Shown: piece by piece, positions 1 through 10,665 of the stretch | Position numbering within the stretch: position 1 is the first letter of the stretch | Layout: each line of letters opens with the position of its first letter | Assembly: GCF_043944905.1 (NCBI RefSeq) | Contig: NZ_JBIMSN010000056.1 | Location: 1 to 64,000, forward strand | Length of the DNA stretch: 64,000 nucleotides | DNA from: Antrihabitans spumae | Lineage (GTDB): Bacteria; Actinomycetota; Actinomycetes; Mycobacteriales; Mycobacteriaceae | Reading direction: 5' to 3' | The notes under the pieces: generated by a model | What the model was told of the DNA's origin: nothing | The model's database searches: none | What the model saw: only the letters and a program-made list of their open reading frames with translations | Made by a program: the position numbers and the translations under genes

Positions 1-91
1 CACCATTCTTTGTCTGCGACACAGTCCTCTGCCGAATTAGCGTGAAAGCGCGAGGCTAGCGCTGAGCAAACGAACCTGCCACGCTGAACCG

Positions 92-1645
92 GTGACTTCA
101 CCTCCACATACCGGCTCCGCCGCACCAGACGCCGGCTCCGACAAGCTCGATGCCCGGGTTCTGAAGATCGCCGGAGTCGTCGTGCTCAGCGCGATCATGT
201 CGATTCTCGACCTCACGGTCGTCACCGTCGCGATTCCAACGTTCGTCAACGTCTTCGAGACGTCGTTCGCCATTGCGGCATGGACGATGACCGGATACAC
301 GCTCGCGCTTGCCACGGTGATTCCGCTGACAGGCTGGGGCGCAGACCGTTTCGGTACCAAACGGCTGTTCATCACGGCTCTTGTGCTCTTCGTTGCCGGT
401 TCGGTGGCGTGCAGCTTCGCATGGGACATCACGTCGCTGATCGGCTTCCGCGTGCTGCAGGGCTTCGGCGGCGGCATGCTGATGCCGCTCGGTATGACGA
501 TCATGACCCACGCTGCGGGACCCCAACGTATCGGTCGCGTGATGGCCGTACTCGGCGTCCCGATGCTCCTCGGACCGATCAGCGGACCGATCCTCGGCGG
601 GTGGCTGATCGAAGCCGCGAGCTGGCACTGGATCTTCCTGATCAACGTGCCGATCGGCGCCATCGCGCTCATCGCGGCCATCTTCATCCTGCCGTCCGAC
701 GACCCGTCACCGTCGGAATCGTTCGACTTCGTCGGCATGCTGCTGCTATCGCCCGGCCTGGCGCTGCTGCTGTTCGGCGTTTCGTCGATCCCGGAGATGG
801 GGACGATCGCTTCGGCCAGGGTGCTGATACCGGCCATAGTCGGATTCATTTTGGTCGTAGTTTTCGTCTTCCACGCGCTGCGGGCCACACATCCGCTTAT
901 CGATCTGCATTTGTTCAAGAACCGAAATCTGACGGTTGCCGTGCTGTCGATGTCGCTGTTCGCGGTCGCATTCTTCGGCGCAGGACTGCTTTTCCCGAGC
1001 TATTTCCTGCAGGTGCGAGGTGAATCGACATTGCACGCGGGTCTGTTGCTTGCCCCGCAAGGCATCGGCGCAATGCTGACGATGCCGGTTGCCGGATTCC
1101 TGGTCGACAAGATCGGACCCGGCAAGATCGTGATGGCAGGCATCACGCTGATCGGCCTGTCGATGGCCGTGTTCACACAGGTCGGCGCCGATACGTCCTA
1201 CGCGCTGTTGCTCGGCTCACTGTTCGTCATGGGCCTCGGCATGGGCGCCACGATGATGCCGATCATGACCGCGGCGCTGCAGACGCTGACTCATCACGAG
1301 GTCGCCCGCGGTTCGACTCTGATGAACATCGTGAACCAGGTCGGCGGATCGGTTGGTACGGCGACGATGTCGGTAGTTCTGACGAACCTCATCCAGAATC
1401 GTGAATTCGCGGGACCTGCCATCGCATCGCAGCAGAACCCGGGCATCAGGGCCGAACTCGAAAAGGTTCCCGGCATGCTCGAGGCTGGTCTGCAGCAGGC
1501 AGGCGAGGCATTCGGCAACACATTTATGGTCGCGGTGGTGCTGATTGCGCTGACGCTGATCCCCGCGTACTTCTTGCCGCGGACCAAGCCGAAGGCGCCC
1601 GTCGAGGACGACAAAGAAGCAGCCCCACCGCTTCTGCTGCACTGA
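92..1645 (+). CDS. MFS drug exporter, DHA2 (EmrB/QacA) family
   Basis: A 517-residue polytopic inner-membrane protein, the usual size for a 14-helix DHA2 proton-antiporter that exports drugs or other hydrophobic compounds. After a short polar N-terminus (1-25) come regular hydrophobic helices. The motif-A-like loop between helices 2 and 3 reads GADRFGTKRLF, and the motif-C-like segment MLLGPISGPILGG sits near residue 155, both typical of drug/H+ antiporters. The start is a GTG at 92; no strong Shine-Dalgarno is visible and the gene is close to the left edge, so an upstream start cannot be excluded. It stands alone before treS. The substrate is unknown. Confidence 0.88.
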   Translation: MTSPPHTGSAAPDAGSDKLDARVLKIAGVVVLSAIMSILDLTVVTVAIPTFVNVFETSFAIAAWTMTGYTLALATVIPLTGWGADRFGTKRLFITALVLFVAGSVACSFAWDITSLIGFRVLQGFGGGMLMPLGMTIMTHAAGPQRIGRVMAVLGVPMLLGPISGPILGGWLIEAASWHWIFLINVPIGAIALIAAIFILPSDDPSPSESFDFVGMLLLSPGLALLLFGVSSIPEMGTIASARVLIPAIVGFILVVVFVFHALRATHPLIDLHLFKNRNLTVAVLSMSLFAVAFFGAGLLFPSYFLQVRGESTLHAGLLLAPQGIGAMLTMPVAGFLVDKIGPGKIVMAGITLIGLSMAVFTQVGADTSYALLLGSLFVMGLGMGATMMPIMTAALQTLTHHEVARGSTLMNIVNQVGGSVGTATMSVVLTNLIQNREFAGPAIASQQNPGIRAELEKVPGMLEAGLQQAGEAFGNTFMVAVVLIALTLIPAYFLPRTKPKAPVEDDKEAAPPLLLH

Positions 1646-1672
1646 GAAGCGTTTCACCTGCACGGAACGGCA

Positions 1673-1736
1673 GCACCTCGGCGATCGCGCTAGGGTCGGG
1701 ATAGATCCGAACCTGACGAACCGACCGCCGAGGTGC
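1673..1736 (+). promoter_or_regulatory. Inverted repeat that can mask the treS ribosome-binding site
   Basis: An 11-base perfect inverted repeat, GCACCTCGGCG at 1673-1683 and its complement at 1726-1736, separated by 42 bases. The right arm contains the GAGG that would serve as Shine-Dalgarno for the treS ATG at 1739. If transcription begins upstream of 1673, the folded leader would hide that site. The role is inference. Confidence 0.45.
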
Positions 1737-1738
1737 GC

Positions 1739-3621
<1,883 letters not shown>

Positions 3622-3625
<4 letters not shown>

Positions 3626-5016
3626 CCTTGTCACTGCCGACCGACTCCGACCTGTGCGCCCAGTTGGCGCTCTGGTTACCCGAACAGCGTTGGTTCTCCG
3701 GCAAGAGCCTCACGCTGAGCGCAGTGCGCCTCCGACTGCGCGAACCCCTTATCGACACAGACGGTTTCGCAGCCGAGCAGGTGGTCGTCGATGTCGAGTT
3801 CGCCGGCGGGCCTGCGCAGCGCTATCAGATTCCACTCGCGTACCGGGTCCATCCACCGGAAGCACTGTTGCCCTTCGCATTACCCGAGCTCGATGTCGAC
3901 CCGGTTCCCGGCACCGAGCGTCCCGTCGTTTACGACGCGACCGCCGATCAGGAGGTCAACGATCACTACCTGACGGCGCTTGCGGAACAACAAACGTTGG
4001 GCAGCATCACCTTTCGCACGGTCGCCGGTAGCGCCATCGACACAGCACTGCGCAGCAGGCCGATCGGCGCCGAGCAATCCAACACGTCGATCGTGTATGG
4101 AGAACAGTTGTTGCTCAAGCTGTTTCGCCGACTCGAGCCTGGCATCAACCCTGATCTGGAGTTGCACCGCGCGTTGGCCGACAGCGGCTGCGAGCACGTC
4201 GCACCCCTGATCGGCTGGATCGAATCCGAACTCGACGGCGAGCCACTCACCCTTGCGATGGTGCAGGAGTTCGTTGCAAATGCCGCGGATGGCTGGTCGC
4301 TCGCCGTCAACAGTGTGCGCGATCTGTTCGTCGAGGCGGACCTGCACGCCGCCGAAGTCGGCACCGACTTCGCGGGTGAGGCCCAGCGGCTCGGCGAGGC
4401 CGTCGCACACGTCCATGCGGACCTTGCCCGTCAACTCGGCTCGACGCATGCGGCGGTGTCGGCGGACACCATTGCAGGAATGACCCGACGTCTCGATGCC
4501 GCGGCCGCGATCGTTCCCGAAATCGCCGACCGGCGGGTGGCAGCGCAAGCGGTATTCGACAAGGCGGCAACAGCCGCGCCGACAACGGTGCAGCGCATCC
4601 ACGGCGACCTACATCTCGGGCAGGCACTTCGGGCCCCGTCGCGGTGGATCGTCATCGACTTCGAGGGCGAACCGGTCAAGACGATCGCCGAGCGGCGGCT
4701 CCCCGACAGCCCGCTGCGAGATATCGCCGGGATGCTTCGGTCGTTCGACTACGCCGGGCACCATTCACTGACCGACTTTTCGACAATGCAGGATTCGCAA
4801 CGCGAATTCAGAGCCAAGGAATGGACGACCCGCAACGGCTCTGCCTTCTGCGACGGCTACGCATCGGTCGCAGGCACCGACCCCCGCGCCGAGTCCGACC
4901 TCCTCGAGGCCTACCTACTCGACAAAGCCATCTACGAAGCCGTGTACGAGGTCCGGCATCGTCCGAACTGGCTACCGCTGCCGGTCAAGGCGATCACGCG
5001 GATCATCGCGGGCTAG
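3622..5016 (+). CDS. mak: Maltokinase (Mak/Pep2)
   Basis: A 464-residue kinase that phosphorylates maltose to maltose-1-phosphate with ATP, the donor for GlgE-driven alpha-glucan synthesis; in mycobacteria it binds TreS. Visible features: the N-terminal cap beginning LALWLPEQRWFSGK, a conserved family start; the aminoglycoside-phosphotransferase-like catalytic loop RIHGDLHLGQ near residue 325; and the metal-binding VIDFEGEP about 15 residues later. The ATG at 3622 overlaps the treS stop by four bases and matches the family N-terminus; the longer frame upstream lies inside treS and was rejected. The treS-mak order fits a two-gene operon. Confidence 0.94.
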
Positions 5017-5026
5017 CGGACTCGGA

Positions 5027-5155
5027 TCACCAGCGCACGCCGAGCTGTCCGAGCACGTATTCGAGCCAGTCCGGCAGTTCTGGATCGCGAAACATCGTGG
5101 TACCCCGTTCGTGGTCGAATGCACTCTTCGTAAGCTCGATCGAATATCGCACCAT
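5027..5155 (-). CDS. Candidate 42-residue peptide or gene remnant
   Basis: In the gap between mak and the next reductase, the minus strand carries a 42-codon frame ending TGA at 5027. Its last 22 residues begin at an internal ATG (5095) with a GGGG a few bases upstream, and contain PDWLEYVLGQLGVRW, which looks like real protein sequence rather than random translation. I do not recognise the family. It may be a very small protein, the tail of a lost gene, or chance. It overlaps the promoter region of the divergent reductase. Confidence 0.25.
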   Translation of the reverse strand: MVRYSIELTKSAFDHERGTTMFRDPELPDWLEYVLGQLGVRW

Positions 5156-5188
5156 TGCCGTTAGCCGCAGCTACAGGAGGACCCCGTC

Positions 5189-5950
5189 GTGAGCAGTGCC
5201 AACACCAGAGTTGCCGTCGTATCGGGTGCAGCCCGCGGAATCGGAGCGGCGATCGCACAACGCCTCGCGTCCGACGGTTTCGCTGTCGCAGTGCTCGATC
5301 TCGACGAGGCCGCGTGTGCAGCAACAGTCGACTCGATCACCGCAGCCGGTGGTGCGGCACTCGGCGTCGGTGCCGACGTCTCCGACGAAGCCTCGGTGAC
5401 CGCGGCAGTGGAACGAATTGCCGCCGAACTCGGCGGACCGACGGTAGTGGTGAACAACGCAGGTATCACTCGTGACAACCTGCTCTTCAAAATGCCTGTG
5501 TCGGAATGGGACTCGGTGATCGGCGTGCACCTTCGCGGTGCCTTCCTGCTGACCAAGGCCGCCCAGAAGTACATGGTCGAGCAGAAGTGGGGACGCATCG
5601 TCAACATGTCGAGCGTCTCGGCGCTCGGTAATCGCGGGCAGGTGAACTACTCCGCGGCAAAGGCCGGACTGCAAGGTTTCACGAAAACACTCGCCATCGA
5701 GCTCGGCAAATACGGAGTCACCGCCAACGCCATCGGACCAGGTTTCATCGTCACCGACATGACTGCGGCGACCGCAGAACGTGTCGGTGTCCCGTTCGAG
5801 GACTTCAAGGCCGCCGCGGCAGCCAACACGCCCGTCGGTCGGGTCGGCTATCCGGAAGACATCGCGCATACCGTGTCGTTCCTGGTCAGCGAAGGCGCGG
5901 GCTTCGTATCCGGGCAGGTCATCTACGTTGCGGGTGGGCCGCGGGACTAG
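5189..5950 (+). CDS. fabG: 3-oxoacyl-ACP reductase-like SDR (FabG family)
   Basis: A 253-residue classical short-chain dehydrogenase/reductase using NAD(P)H, most like 3-oxoacyl-ACP or 3-oxoacyl-CoA reductases. Seen: the cofactor motif GAARGIGAAIA near residue 10, VNNAGITRDNLLFKM near 88, a catalytic serine in MSSVSALG, YSAAKAG giving the Tyr-x3-Lys pair near 152, and a C-terminal end in which VIYVAGG closes the fold. The GTG start at 5189 has a perfect AGGAGG at 5175-5180. The family contains many paralogues, so the substrate is open. It is convergent with the glycosylase gene, only seven bases away. Confidence 0.88.
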   Translation: MSSANTRVAVVSGAARGIGAAIAQRLASDGFAVAVLDLDEAACAATVDSITAAGGAALGVGADVSDEASVTAAVERIAAELGGPTVVVNNAGITRDNLLFKMPVSEWDSVIGVHLRGAFLLTKAAQKYMVEQKWGRIVNMSSVSALGNRGQVNYSAAKAGLQGFTKTLAIELGKYGVTANAIGPGFIVTDMTAATAERVGVPFEDFKAAAAANTPVGRVGYPEDIAHTVSFLVSEGAGFVSGQVIYVAGGPRD

Positions 5951-5957
5951 CTGGCTT

Positions 5958-6875
5958 CTAGTGCCAGCTGTGGTCGGTGACGGTGGTCCGCGGACCGAAC
6001 TTCGGTTTGTGCGCGTGACCACTGACCACGAGCAGCTGCATCGCTCGATAACGATGTGGCCGTAGCGGTTCCAGGTACTCGACCATCTCGGCGTCGTCGA
6101 TGGGCCGCCCGAGCAGCGTCCAGCCGACGATGGCCGCGAGGTGGTAGTCGCCGACCGAGAGCGCATCGGCGTCGCCGAGCGCTCGCTGTGCCACTTCGGC
6201 TGCCGTCCAGATCCCGACGCCGGGGACCAGCCGAAGGCGGCGTTGCGCATCCTCGCGCGACATCGTGGCAGCTTGGTCGAGCTTGTCGGCCATGCGCGCT
6301 GCGGTGACGATCGTCCGTGACCGCTGTGGGTCGACGTTGGCCTTGTGGAACTCCCACGATGGAACGTGCCGCCAGACTTCGGCACTCGGTGGTACGTACA
6401 ACCCCGCCGGAGCGGGTCCGGGAGCAGGAGTTCCGTACTTGCGGACCAGTTGTCGCCACGAGGAGAGTGCCGCGATGCCGTGGACCTTCTGTTCGAGAAT
6501 CGACGGCACAAGGGCTTCGAAGACCCTGCCGGTGCGCAACATTCTGAGGTCGGGAAAGCGGCGGTGCGCGTCGATCAACTTCGGATGCGTCGGCCGGAAA
6601 TCGTCGGTGGACTCGTCGAGACACAGCATCCTCGGGAGCTGGTCGAGAAATTCGGCACCGCCAGGACCCCACGCTCTGGCCGAGATCTCCTGGCGCGAAT
6701 GCTGGACGAGCCGATAGGTGACAGGTCCTGATTCCATCAGCGACGCACGCCAGATCGCGCCGTCCGACGTCCGCTGATGGCACGGATCGTTGCGCCCGCG
6801 TCGCAGCGGCGCGATCGTCATCGCGAGGTTCACCGGACTGTCGGCGCGGAGGCTACGGTCCAGGCTCGATGTCAC
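5958..6875 (-). CDS. DNA-3-methyladenine glycosylase, AlkA-like
   Basis: A 305-residue helix-hairpin-helix base-excision repair glycosylase. The HhH-GPD signature is clear: LRLVPGVGIWTAAEVAQ followed after about 13 residues by SVGDYHLA, which carries the catalytic aspartate. The N-terminal region (APLRRG, IWRASLMESGPVTYRL) matches the beta domain of actinobacterial AlkA-like proteins. The frame is open further upstream, into the VOC gene. I chose GTG at 6875 because it gives the family length; ATG at 6821 is the alternative and would remove 18 residues. No adjacent alkylation-response regulator is visible. Confidence 0.85.
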   Translation of the reverse strand: MTSSLDRSLRADSPVNLAMTIAPLRRGRNDPCHQRTSDGAIWRASLMESGPVTYRLVQHSRQEISARAWGPGGAEFLDQLPRMLCLDESTDDFRPTHPKLIDAHRRFPDLRMLRTGRVFEALVPSILEQKVHGIAALSSWRQLVRKYGTPAPGPAPAGLYVPPSAEVWRHVPSWEFHKANVDPQRSRTIVTAARMADKLDQAATMSREDAQRRLRLVPGVGIWTAAEVAQRALGDADALSVGDYHLAAIVGWTLLGRPIDDAEMVEYLEPLRPHRYRAMQLLVVSGHAHKPKFGPRTTVTDHSWH

Positions 6876-6906
6876 CCCGACGCTGTTGGCTGCGATTGTC
6901 GGACTC

Positions 6907-7272
6907 TTAACTCGGCAGCGCGAAATGCGGATTGAAGATGAATCCGACGACGCTGCCGTCCGGTGTGCGGACGGTCGCGGTGATGATTCCGCCACCGACG
7001 TCGGCGGCAGGAACATGCTCGGTCGCGCCGTTCGTCAACGCTTGCGAGACCGCATCGGCTACCGACTCGACACCCCAGTAGGTGAACGAACCGTCGGCCG
7101 AATCCTCGGTCGGCAGCAACCCGAGTTCGTAACCTGCGACCTCGAACCCGACGTAGAACGGCTCGTCGAAGTACGGTGTCACGCCGATCAACTCGGTCCA
7201 CCACGCTTTTGCCGCGGCGAGGTCCGCCACGGGATAGATGACCGTGCGCAAGCCCTGTAGTTCGATAGTCAT
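6907..7272 (-). CDS. VOC family protein (glyoxalase/bleomycin-resistance fold)
   Basis: A 121-residue single VOC unit of paired beta-alpha-beta-beta-beta modules. Visible landmarks are LRTVIYPVADLAAAKAWW at the start, YELGLLP in the middle, ITATVRTPDGSVVGFIFNP near the end. Such proteins bind a metal and act as dioxygenases, isomerases or antibiotic-binding proteins; nothing here fixes the substrate. It lies 31 bases upstream of the chosen alkA-like start on the same strand and may be co-transcribed with it. ATG at 7272 follows a short gap after pirin. Confidence 0.85.
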   Translation of the reverse strand: MTIELQGLRTVIYPVADLAAAKAWWTELIGVTPYFDEPFYVGFEVAGYELGLLPTEDSADGSFTYWGVESVADAVSQALTNGATEHVPAADVGGGIITATVRTPDGSVVGFIFNPHFALPS

Positions 7273-7317
7273 GCCCGCACTTTCCCACAGTGGACCGACA
7301 CAGCCGAGGTGCCCAGA

Positions 7318-8313
7318 CTAGACACGCGGTTTGAGCGGCGTCGCAGGCAACGTCGGCGCCGGAATCCAATTGCCGACATAATCGTCGACCACGCCGAAGC
7401 GGGTCGCCGAAGGCGCTTCTCCCGAGTCGTGCGCACGGACCTCGTCCTGCCACTGCGCACGGTAGATACCTATCTCGTCGTTGGACCTACCGACGAAGTT
7501 CCACCACATCAGGATCTGCTCGTCGAGTGGCTCACCGCCGAGCAACAGCAGCCGCACCTGCTCGTCGCCGGGGTTGTGCAGCACGAGGCTCGATCGTCCG
7601 ACCGCCACGAACCCGAGCTCGGCCCGAGTCAACGTCGTGCCACACAGCTCGACCACACCCTGGTCGACGATCGCACCGTGCTCGAAAGAGGTGTCGACGT
7701 CGAATTTCAGCGTCGCACCCGCATCGATACAGACCTCGGCGCCGAGCATCGGGCTGAACATCTCGACGGTCGACGTCTCGCCTGCAAGCGCGCCGATGAA
7801 CACGCTGATCCGGCCGCCGTCGACGGCACGTGGCGTCGGCACGTAGTGCTCGAACTTGGGCTCGGTGTTGCGAGCAGCGTCCGGGAGAGCGACCCACAGT
7901 TGCATGCCGTGTAGCACCGTCGTGTTCGCGGTCGACACCTCCGAGTGCGCGATCCCGCGTCCCGCAGTCATCAGATTGAGTTCGCCCGGTCGAACCATCG
8001 CGTGGGAGCCGACACTGTCGCGATGCTCGATCTCGCCGGCGAACAACCAGCTGACTGTCTGCAAGCCTGTGTGCGGATGAGGCGCGACCGTCATGCCACC
8101 GGTCTCCGCGACGTCGTCGGGTCCGTAGTGGTCGGCGAAACACCAGCCGCCGATCAACGAACGCTGCCGCTGGGGAAGCGTCCGGCGGACTCCCATCGCG
8201 CGCAGGCCGCCGAGGGGAACCTCGCGCGGGGTCAACACCTCGACAGCAGCCGATTCGACCTCGCCAGGATTTTCGCAGGTCAGGATCGATGCCGACGTCT
8301 CGAGATTGCTCAT
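7318..8313 (-). CDS. Pirin family protein
   Basis: A 331-residue bicupin. The N-terminal cupin has the pirin metal-site pattern HPHTGLQTVSWLFAGEIEH, followed by the GRGIAHSE element. Pirins bind iron or another metal; some degrade quercetin, others act as redox cofactors for transcription, and the actual role here is unknown. ATG at 8313 was chosen over the longer frame because GGAGGG lies 11 bases upstream and the N-terminus then matches the fold. The gene is divergent from the 34-residue peptide gene, sharing about 150 bases of promoter DNA that contains a perfect 16-base palindrome. Confidence 0.9.
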   Translation of the reverse strand: MSNLETSASILTCENPGEVESAAVEVLTPREVPLGGLRAMGVRRTLPQRQRSLIGGWCFADHYGPDDVAETGGMTVAPHPHTGLQTVSWLFAGEIEHRDSVGSHAMVRPGELNLMTAGRGIAHSEVSTANTTVLHGMQLWVALPDAARNTEPKFEHYVPTPRAVDGGRISVFIGALAGETSTVEMFSPMLGAEVCIDAGATLKFDVDTSFEHGAIVDQGVVELCGTTLTRAELGFVAVGRSSLVLHNPGDEQVRLLLLGGEPLDEQILMWWNFVGRSNDEIGIYRAQWQDEVRAHDSGEAPSATRFGVVDDYVGNWIPAPTLPATPLKPRV

Positions 8314-8400
8314 ACTTCGATTGTCCCTCCTTCGGCAAGCACGGATGCCCCATGTGCAAAATCGGCAATATCCGTGACAGCCGGTACTTTGTAACGTGAT

Positions 8401-8416
8401 GTCGCCTCGAGGCGAC
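8401..8416. promoter_or_regulatory. Perfect 16-base palindrome between pirin and the small peptide gene
   Basis: GTCGCCTCGAGGCGAC is fully self-complementary and sits 46 bases before the peptide ATG at 8463, in the divergent promoter region. It could be a dimeric regulator site or fold in RNA. No cognate regulator is obvious. Confidence 0.4.
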
Positions 8417-8462
8417 GTTCCTTTGACGACAGTCGAATGACGCCGCAACGAAAGGCACTTCA

Positions 8463-8567
8463 ATGATCACCAACCTGCTGAATGCGATCCTCAACCTGTG
8501 GGGCGGCGTTTCTGCCGGCAGCAGCGGCTACCAGATCCCCCCGGGAACTTTGCCTTTCGGTAGCTGA
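8463..8567 (+). CDS. 34-residue orphan peptide
   Basis: A very short frame, ATG 8463 to TGA 8567, with AAAGG about seven bases upstream. The first half is hydrophobic (ITNLLNAILNLWGG), the second is rich in Gly/Ser/Pro and ends PPGTLPFGS. Support for it being a gene: it has its own ribosome-binding site, a palindrome upstream and a perfect 14-bp terminator hairpin that begins 13 bases after the stop, and the space holds nothing else. It could be a membrane-active or secreted peptide, or a regulatory leader. I do not recognise a family. Confidence 0.5.
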   Translation: MITNLLNAILNLWGGVSAGSSGYQIPPGTLPFGS

Positions 8568-8580
8568 TCACCAAGCTTCT

Positions 8581-8611
8581 CCGCCCCCGTCACAGTTTGT
8601 GACGGGGGCGG
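8581..8611 (+). terminator. Strong hairpin terminator after the peptide gene
   Basis: A perfect 14-bp stem (CCGCCCCCGTCACA at 8581-8594 with its complement at 8598-8611) and a three-base loop. No T-run follows, as is common for actinobacterial hairpin terminators. It separates the peptide gene from the ABC exporter promoter. Confidence 0.8.
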
Positions 8612-8633
8612 ACTGCGTTACGACGAAAATCGC

Positions 8634-8664
8634 TTGACCTCAACCATTGTCAAGGTCGTACTGT
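8634..8664 (+). promoter_or_regulatory. MerR-type promoter before the ABC exporter
   Basis: TTGACC at 8634-8639 and TACTGT at 8659-8664 are separated by 19 bases, the overlong spacing typical of MerR-family promoters. Between them lies an imperfect dyad, ACCTCAACCATTGTCAAGGT (8637-8656), 14 of 20 positions symmetric. No merR gene is adjacent. Confidence 0.5.
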
Positions 8665-8715
8665 CGGTGCTCGGTGCTCTTATAGACCTCGTCAACACAT
8701 GAGCGGAGATCGACA

Positions 8716-10647
8716 ATGAGCATGGAAATGGTCGCCTGGAATCAGGTGTACACGGCGATGACGGGACCCAACGAGACGAGACCGTTCTCGCGGGCCACGT
8801 TGTTGAGGATCCTCGAATTTGCACGACCACGCCGCAAGCTGCTCGGTGGATTCCTGATCTTGAGCGTCGCGACCGCGATCCTCGGCGTTGCGACGCCGGT
8901 GCTGGCAGGTCGGGTGGTCAACGCGATCGTCGACAACGACGCACCACGCGTAGTGGTGATCCTGGCGCTCATCATTGCCGCGCTCGCTGTAGCGGATGCA
9001 GTACTCGGGGTGATCACCCGCTGGCTGTCGGCTCGCATCGGCGAGGGTCTCATTCTCGATCTGCGCACAGCCGTGTTCGACCACGTTCAGCGTATGCCGA
9101 TCGCCTTCTTCACCCGGACCCGAACGGGCGCGCTGGTCAGCCGCCTCAACAACGACGTCATCGGTGCCCAGCGCGCATTCAGCGACACCTTGTCCGGTGT
9201 CGTTGCAAACGTCGTGACGCTGCTGTTGACAGCCGCCGTGATGTTCCAGATCTCCTGGCAGGTGACGCTGCTGTCGCTCGTTCTGCTACCGGTGTTCGTC
9301 ATACCCGCGCGCCGAATGGGAAATCGGCTCGCCTCGCTCGAACGTGAATCTGCGAATCACGACTCGGCGATGAGTACCCAGATGACCGAGCGGTTCTCCG
9401 CACCCGGTGCAACTCTGGTCAAGCTGTTCGGCCAGCCCAAACGCGAGTCTCACGAGTTCGCGTCGAGGGCAAGCCGGGTTGCCGATATCGGCGTTCGGAT
9501 TGCCATGGCGCAGACGATCTTCGCGACCGCACTGACGCTCGTGTCGGCGTTGGCGATCGCTGTGGTCTACGGCCTCGGCGGTTTCTATGCTCTGCGAGGG
9601 CAGTTGGATCCCGGTGCCGTTGTATCGCTGTCACTGCTGTTGACGCGGCTGTACGCACCACTCACAGCTCTTGCCAACGCCCGCGTCGAGGTGATGAGCG
9701 CGTTGGTCAGCTTCGAGCGGGTCTTCGAAGTCCTCGATCTGAAGCCGCTCATCGTCGACAAGCCCGACGCCGAGAAGATGCCGGACGGTCCGGCATCGGT
9801 CGAGTTGGTCGACGTTTCGTTCGCCTACCCCTCTGCGGACAAGGTCTCGCTCGCATCGCTGGAAGAGGTCGCCACGCTCGACTCGCGCGGTGGCGACGTC
9901 GTCCTGCACGAGGTGTCCCTCAAAGCCGAGCCGGGTCAGGTCGTTGCACTCGTCGGATCGTCGGGAGCAGGTAAGTCGACGATCGCGCAATTGGTGTCGC
10001 GGTTGTACGACGTCGATTCGGGGTCGGTACGCCTGTCCGGTGTCGACGTCCGAGACCTCACCGCCGAGTCGATCAAGCAGACGGTGGGCATGGTGACCCA
10101 GGATGGCCACCTGTTCCACGACTCGGTCCGCGGCAACCTGCTGTTGGCGCGGCCGGACGCATCCGAAGAGGAGATCTGGGACGCACTGCGGCGCGCGCGA
10201 CTCGCTGACCTGGTCGGCGTGATGGCCGACGGTTTGGACACCGTTGTCGGCGAGCGTGGCTATCGCCTCTCCGGCGGCGAGCGTCAGCGCCTGACGATCG
10301 CTCGCCTGCTGCTGGCACGCCCCCGCATCGTTGTCCTCGACGAAGCGACCGCCTCGCTCGACTCGACATCGGAGGCCGCGGTGCAGGAGGCACTCGGCGA
10401 AGCGCTGGTCGGTCGAACGGCACTTGTCATCGCGCACAGGCTCTCGACAGTTCGGGCAGCCGACGTCATCCTCGTCCTCGAAGACGGCCGGATCATCGAG
10501 CGGGGCACACACACGGAACTGCTCGCCGCAGGTGGGCGGTACGAGGAGCTGTACCGGACCCAGTTCGATACAGGTTCGGATCCCGAAAACGAGTCAGCCG
10601 ACGACAACTCGAAAGATGACTCGACAGAAGGAGTCGTCGTCGGCTGA
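8716..10647 (+). CDS. ABC transporter, fused permease/ATP-binding exporter
   Basis: A 643-residue half-transporter that would dimerise to export a hydrophobic compound, lipid or peptide with ATP. Residues about 35-325 form six membrane helices. The nucleotide-binding domain follows with Walker A GSSGAGKST near 414, the ABC signature LSGGERQRL near 518, Walker B IVVLDEATAS and the H-loop IAHRLSTV. An extra stretch between the A-loop region (FAYPS) and the first core strand is slightly longer than usual. ATG 8716 is preceded by GGAG. The upstream promoter looks MerR-controlled. The last codons contain a 14-bp hairpin. The gene is convergent with the AcuI-like gene. Confidence 0.9.
   Translation: MSMEMVAWNQVYTAMTGPNETRPFSRATLLRILEFARPRRKLLGGFLILSVATAILGVATPVLAGRVVNAIVDNDAPRVVVILALIIAALAVADAVLGVITRWLSARIGEGLILDLRTAVFDHVQRMPIAFFTRTRTGALVSRLNNDVIGAQRAFSDTLSGVVANVVTLLLTAAVMFQISWQVTLLSLVLLPVFVIPARRMGNRLASLERESANHDSAMSTQMTERFSAPGATLVKLFGQPKRESHEFASRASRVADIGVRIAMAQTIFATALTLVSALAIAVVYGLGGFYALRGQLDPGAVVSLSLLLTRLYAPLTALANARVEVMSALVSFERVFEVLDLKPLIVDKPDAEKMPDGPASVELVDVSFAYPSADKVSLASLEEVATLDSRGGDVVLHEVSLKAEPGQVVALVGSSGAGKSTIAQLVSRLYDVDSGSVRLSGVDVRDLTAESIKQTVGMVTQDGHLFHDSVRGNLLLARPDASEEEIWDALRRARLADLVGVMADGLDTVVGERGYRLSGGERQRLTIARLLLARPRIVVLDEATASLDSTSEAAVQEALGEALVGRTALVIAHRLSTVRAADVILVLEDGRIIERGTHTELLAAGGRYEELYRTQFDTGSDPENESADDNSKDDSTEGVVVG
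10597..10644 (+). terminator. Hairpin formed by the 3' end of the ABC exporter gene
   Basis: GCCGACGACAACTC (10597-10610) pairs with GAGTCGTCGTCGGC (10631-10644) with one mismatch across a 20-base loop, ending just before the TGA at 10645. It probably terminates transcription from within the coding sequence, since only 18 bases separate the convergent genes. Confidence 0.4.
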
Positions 10648-10665
10648 TCGGGGTTTGCGTTCGGG

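Noticed and set aside
37..918. A 293-codon minus-strand frame opposite the exporter gene
   Set aside because: It mirrors the exporter, which has clear family motifs; its translation is low-complexity Ser/Pro/Arg without domain character.
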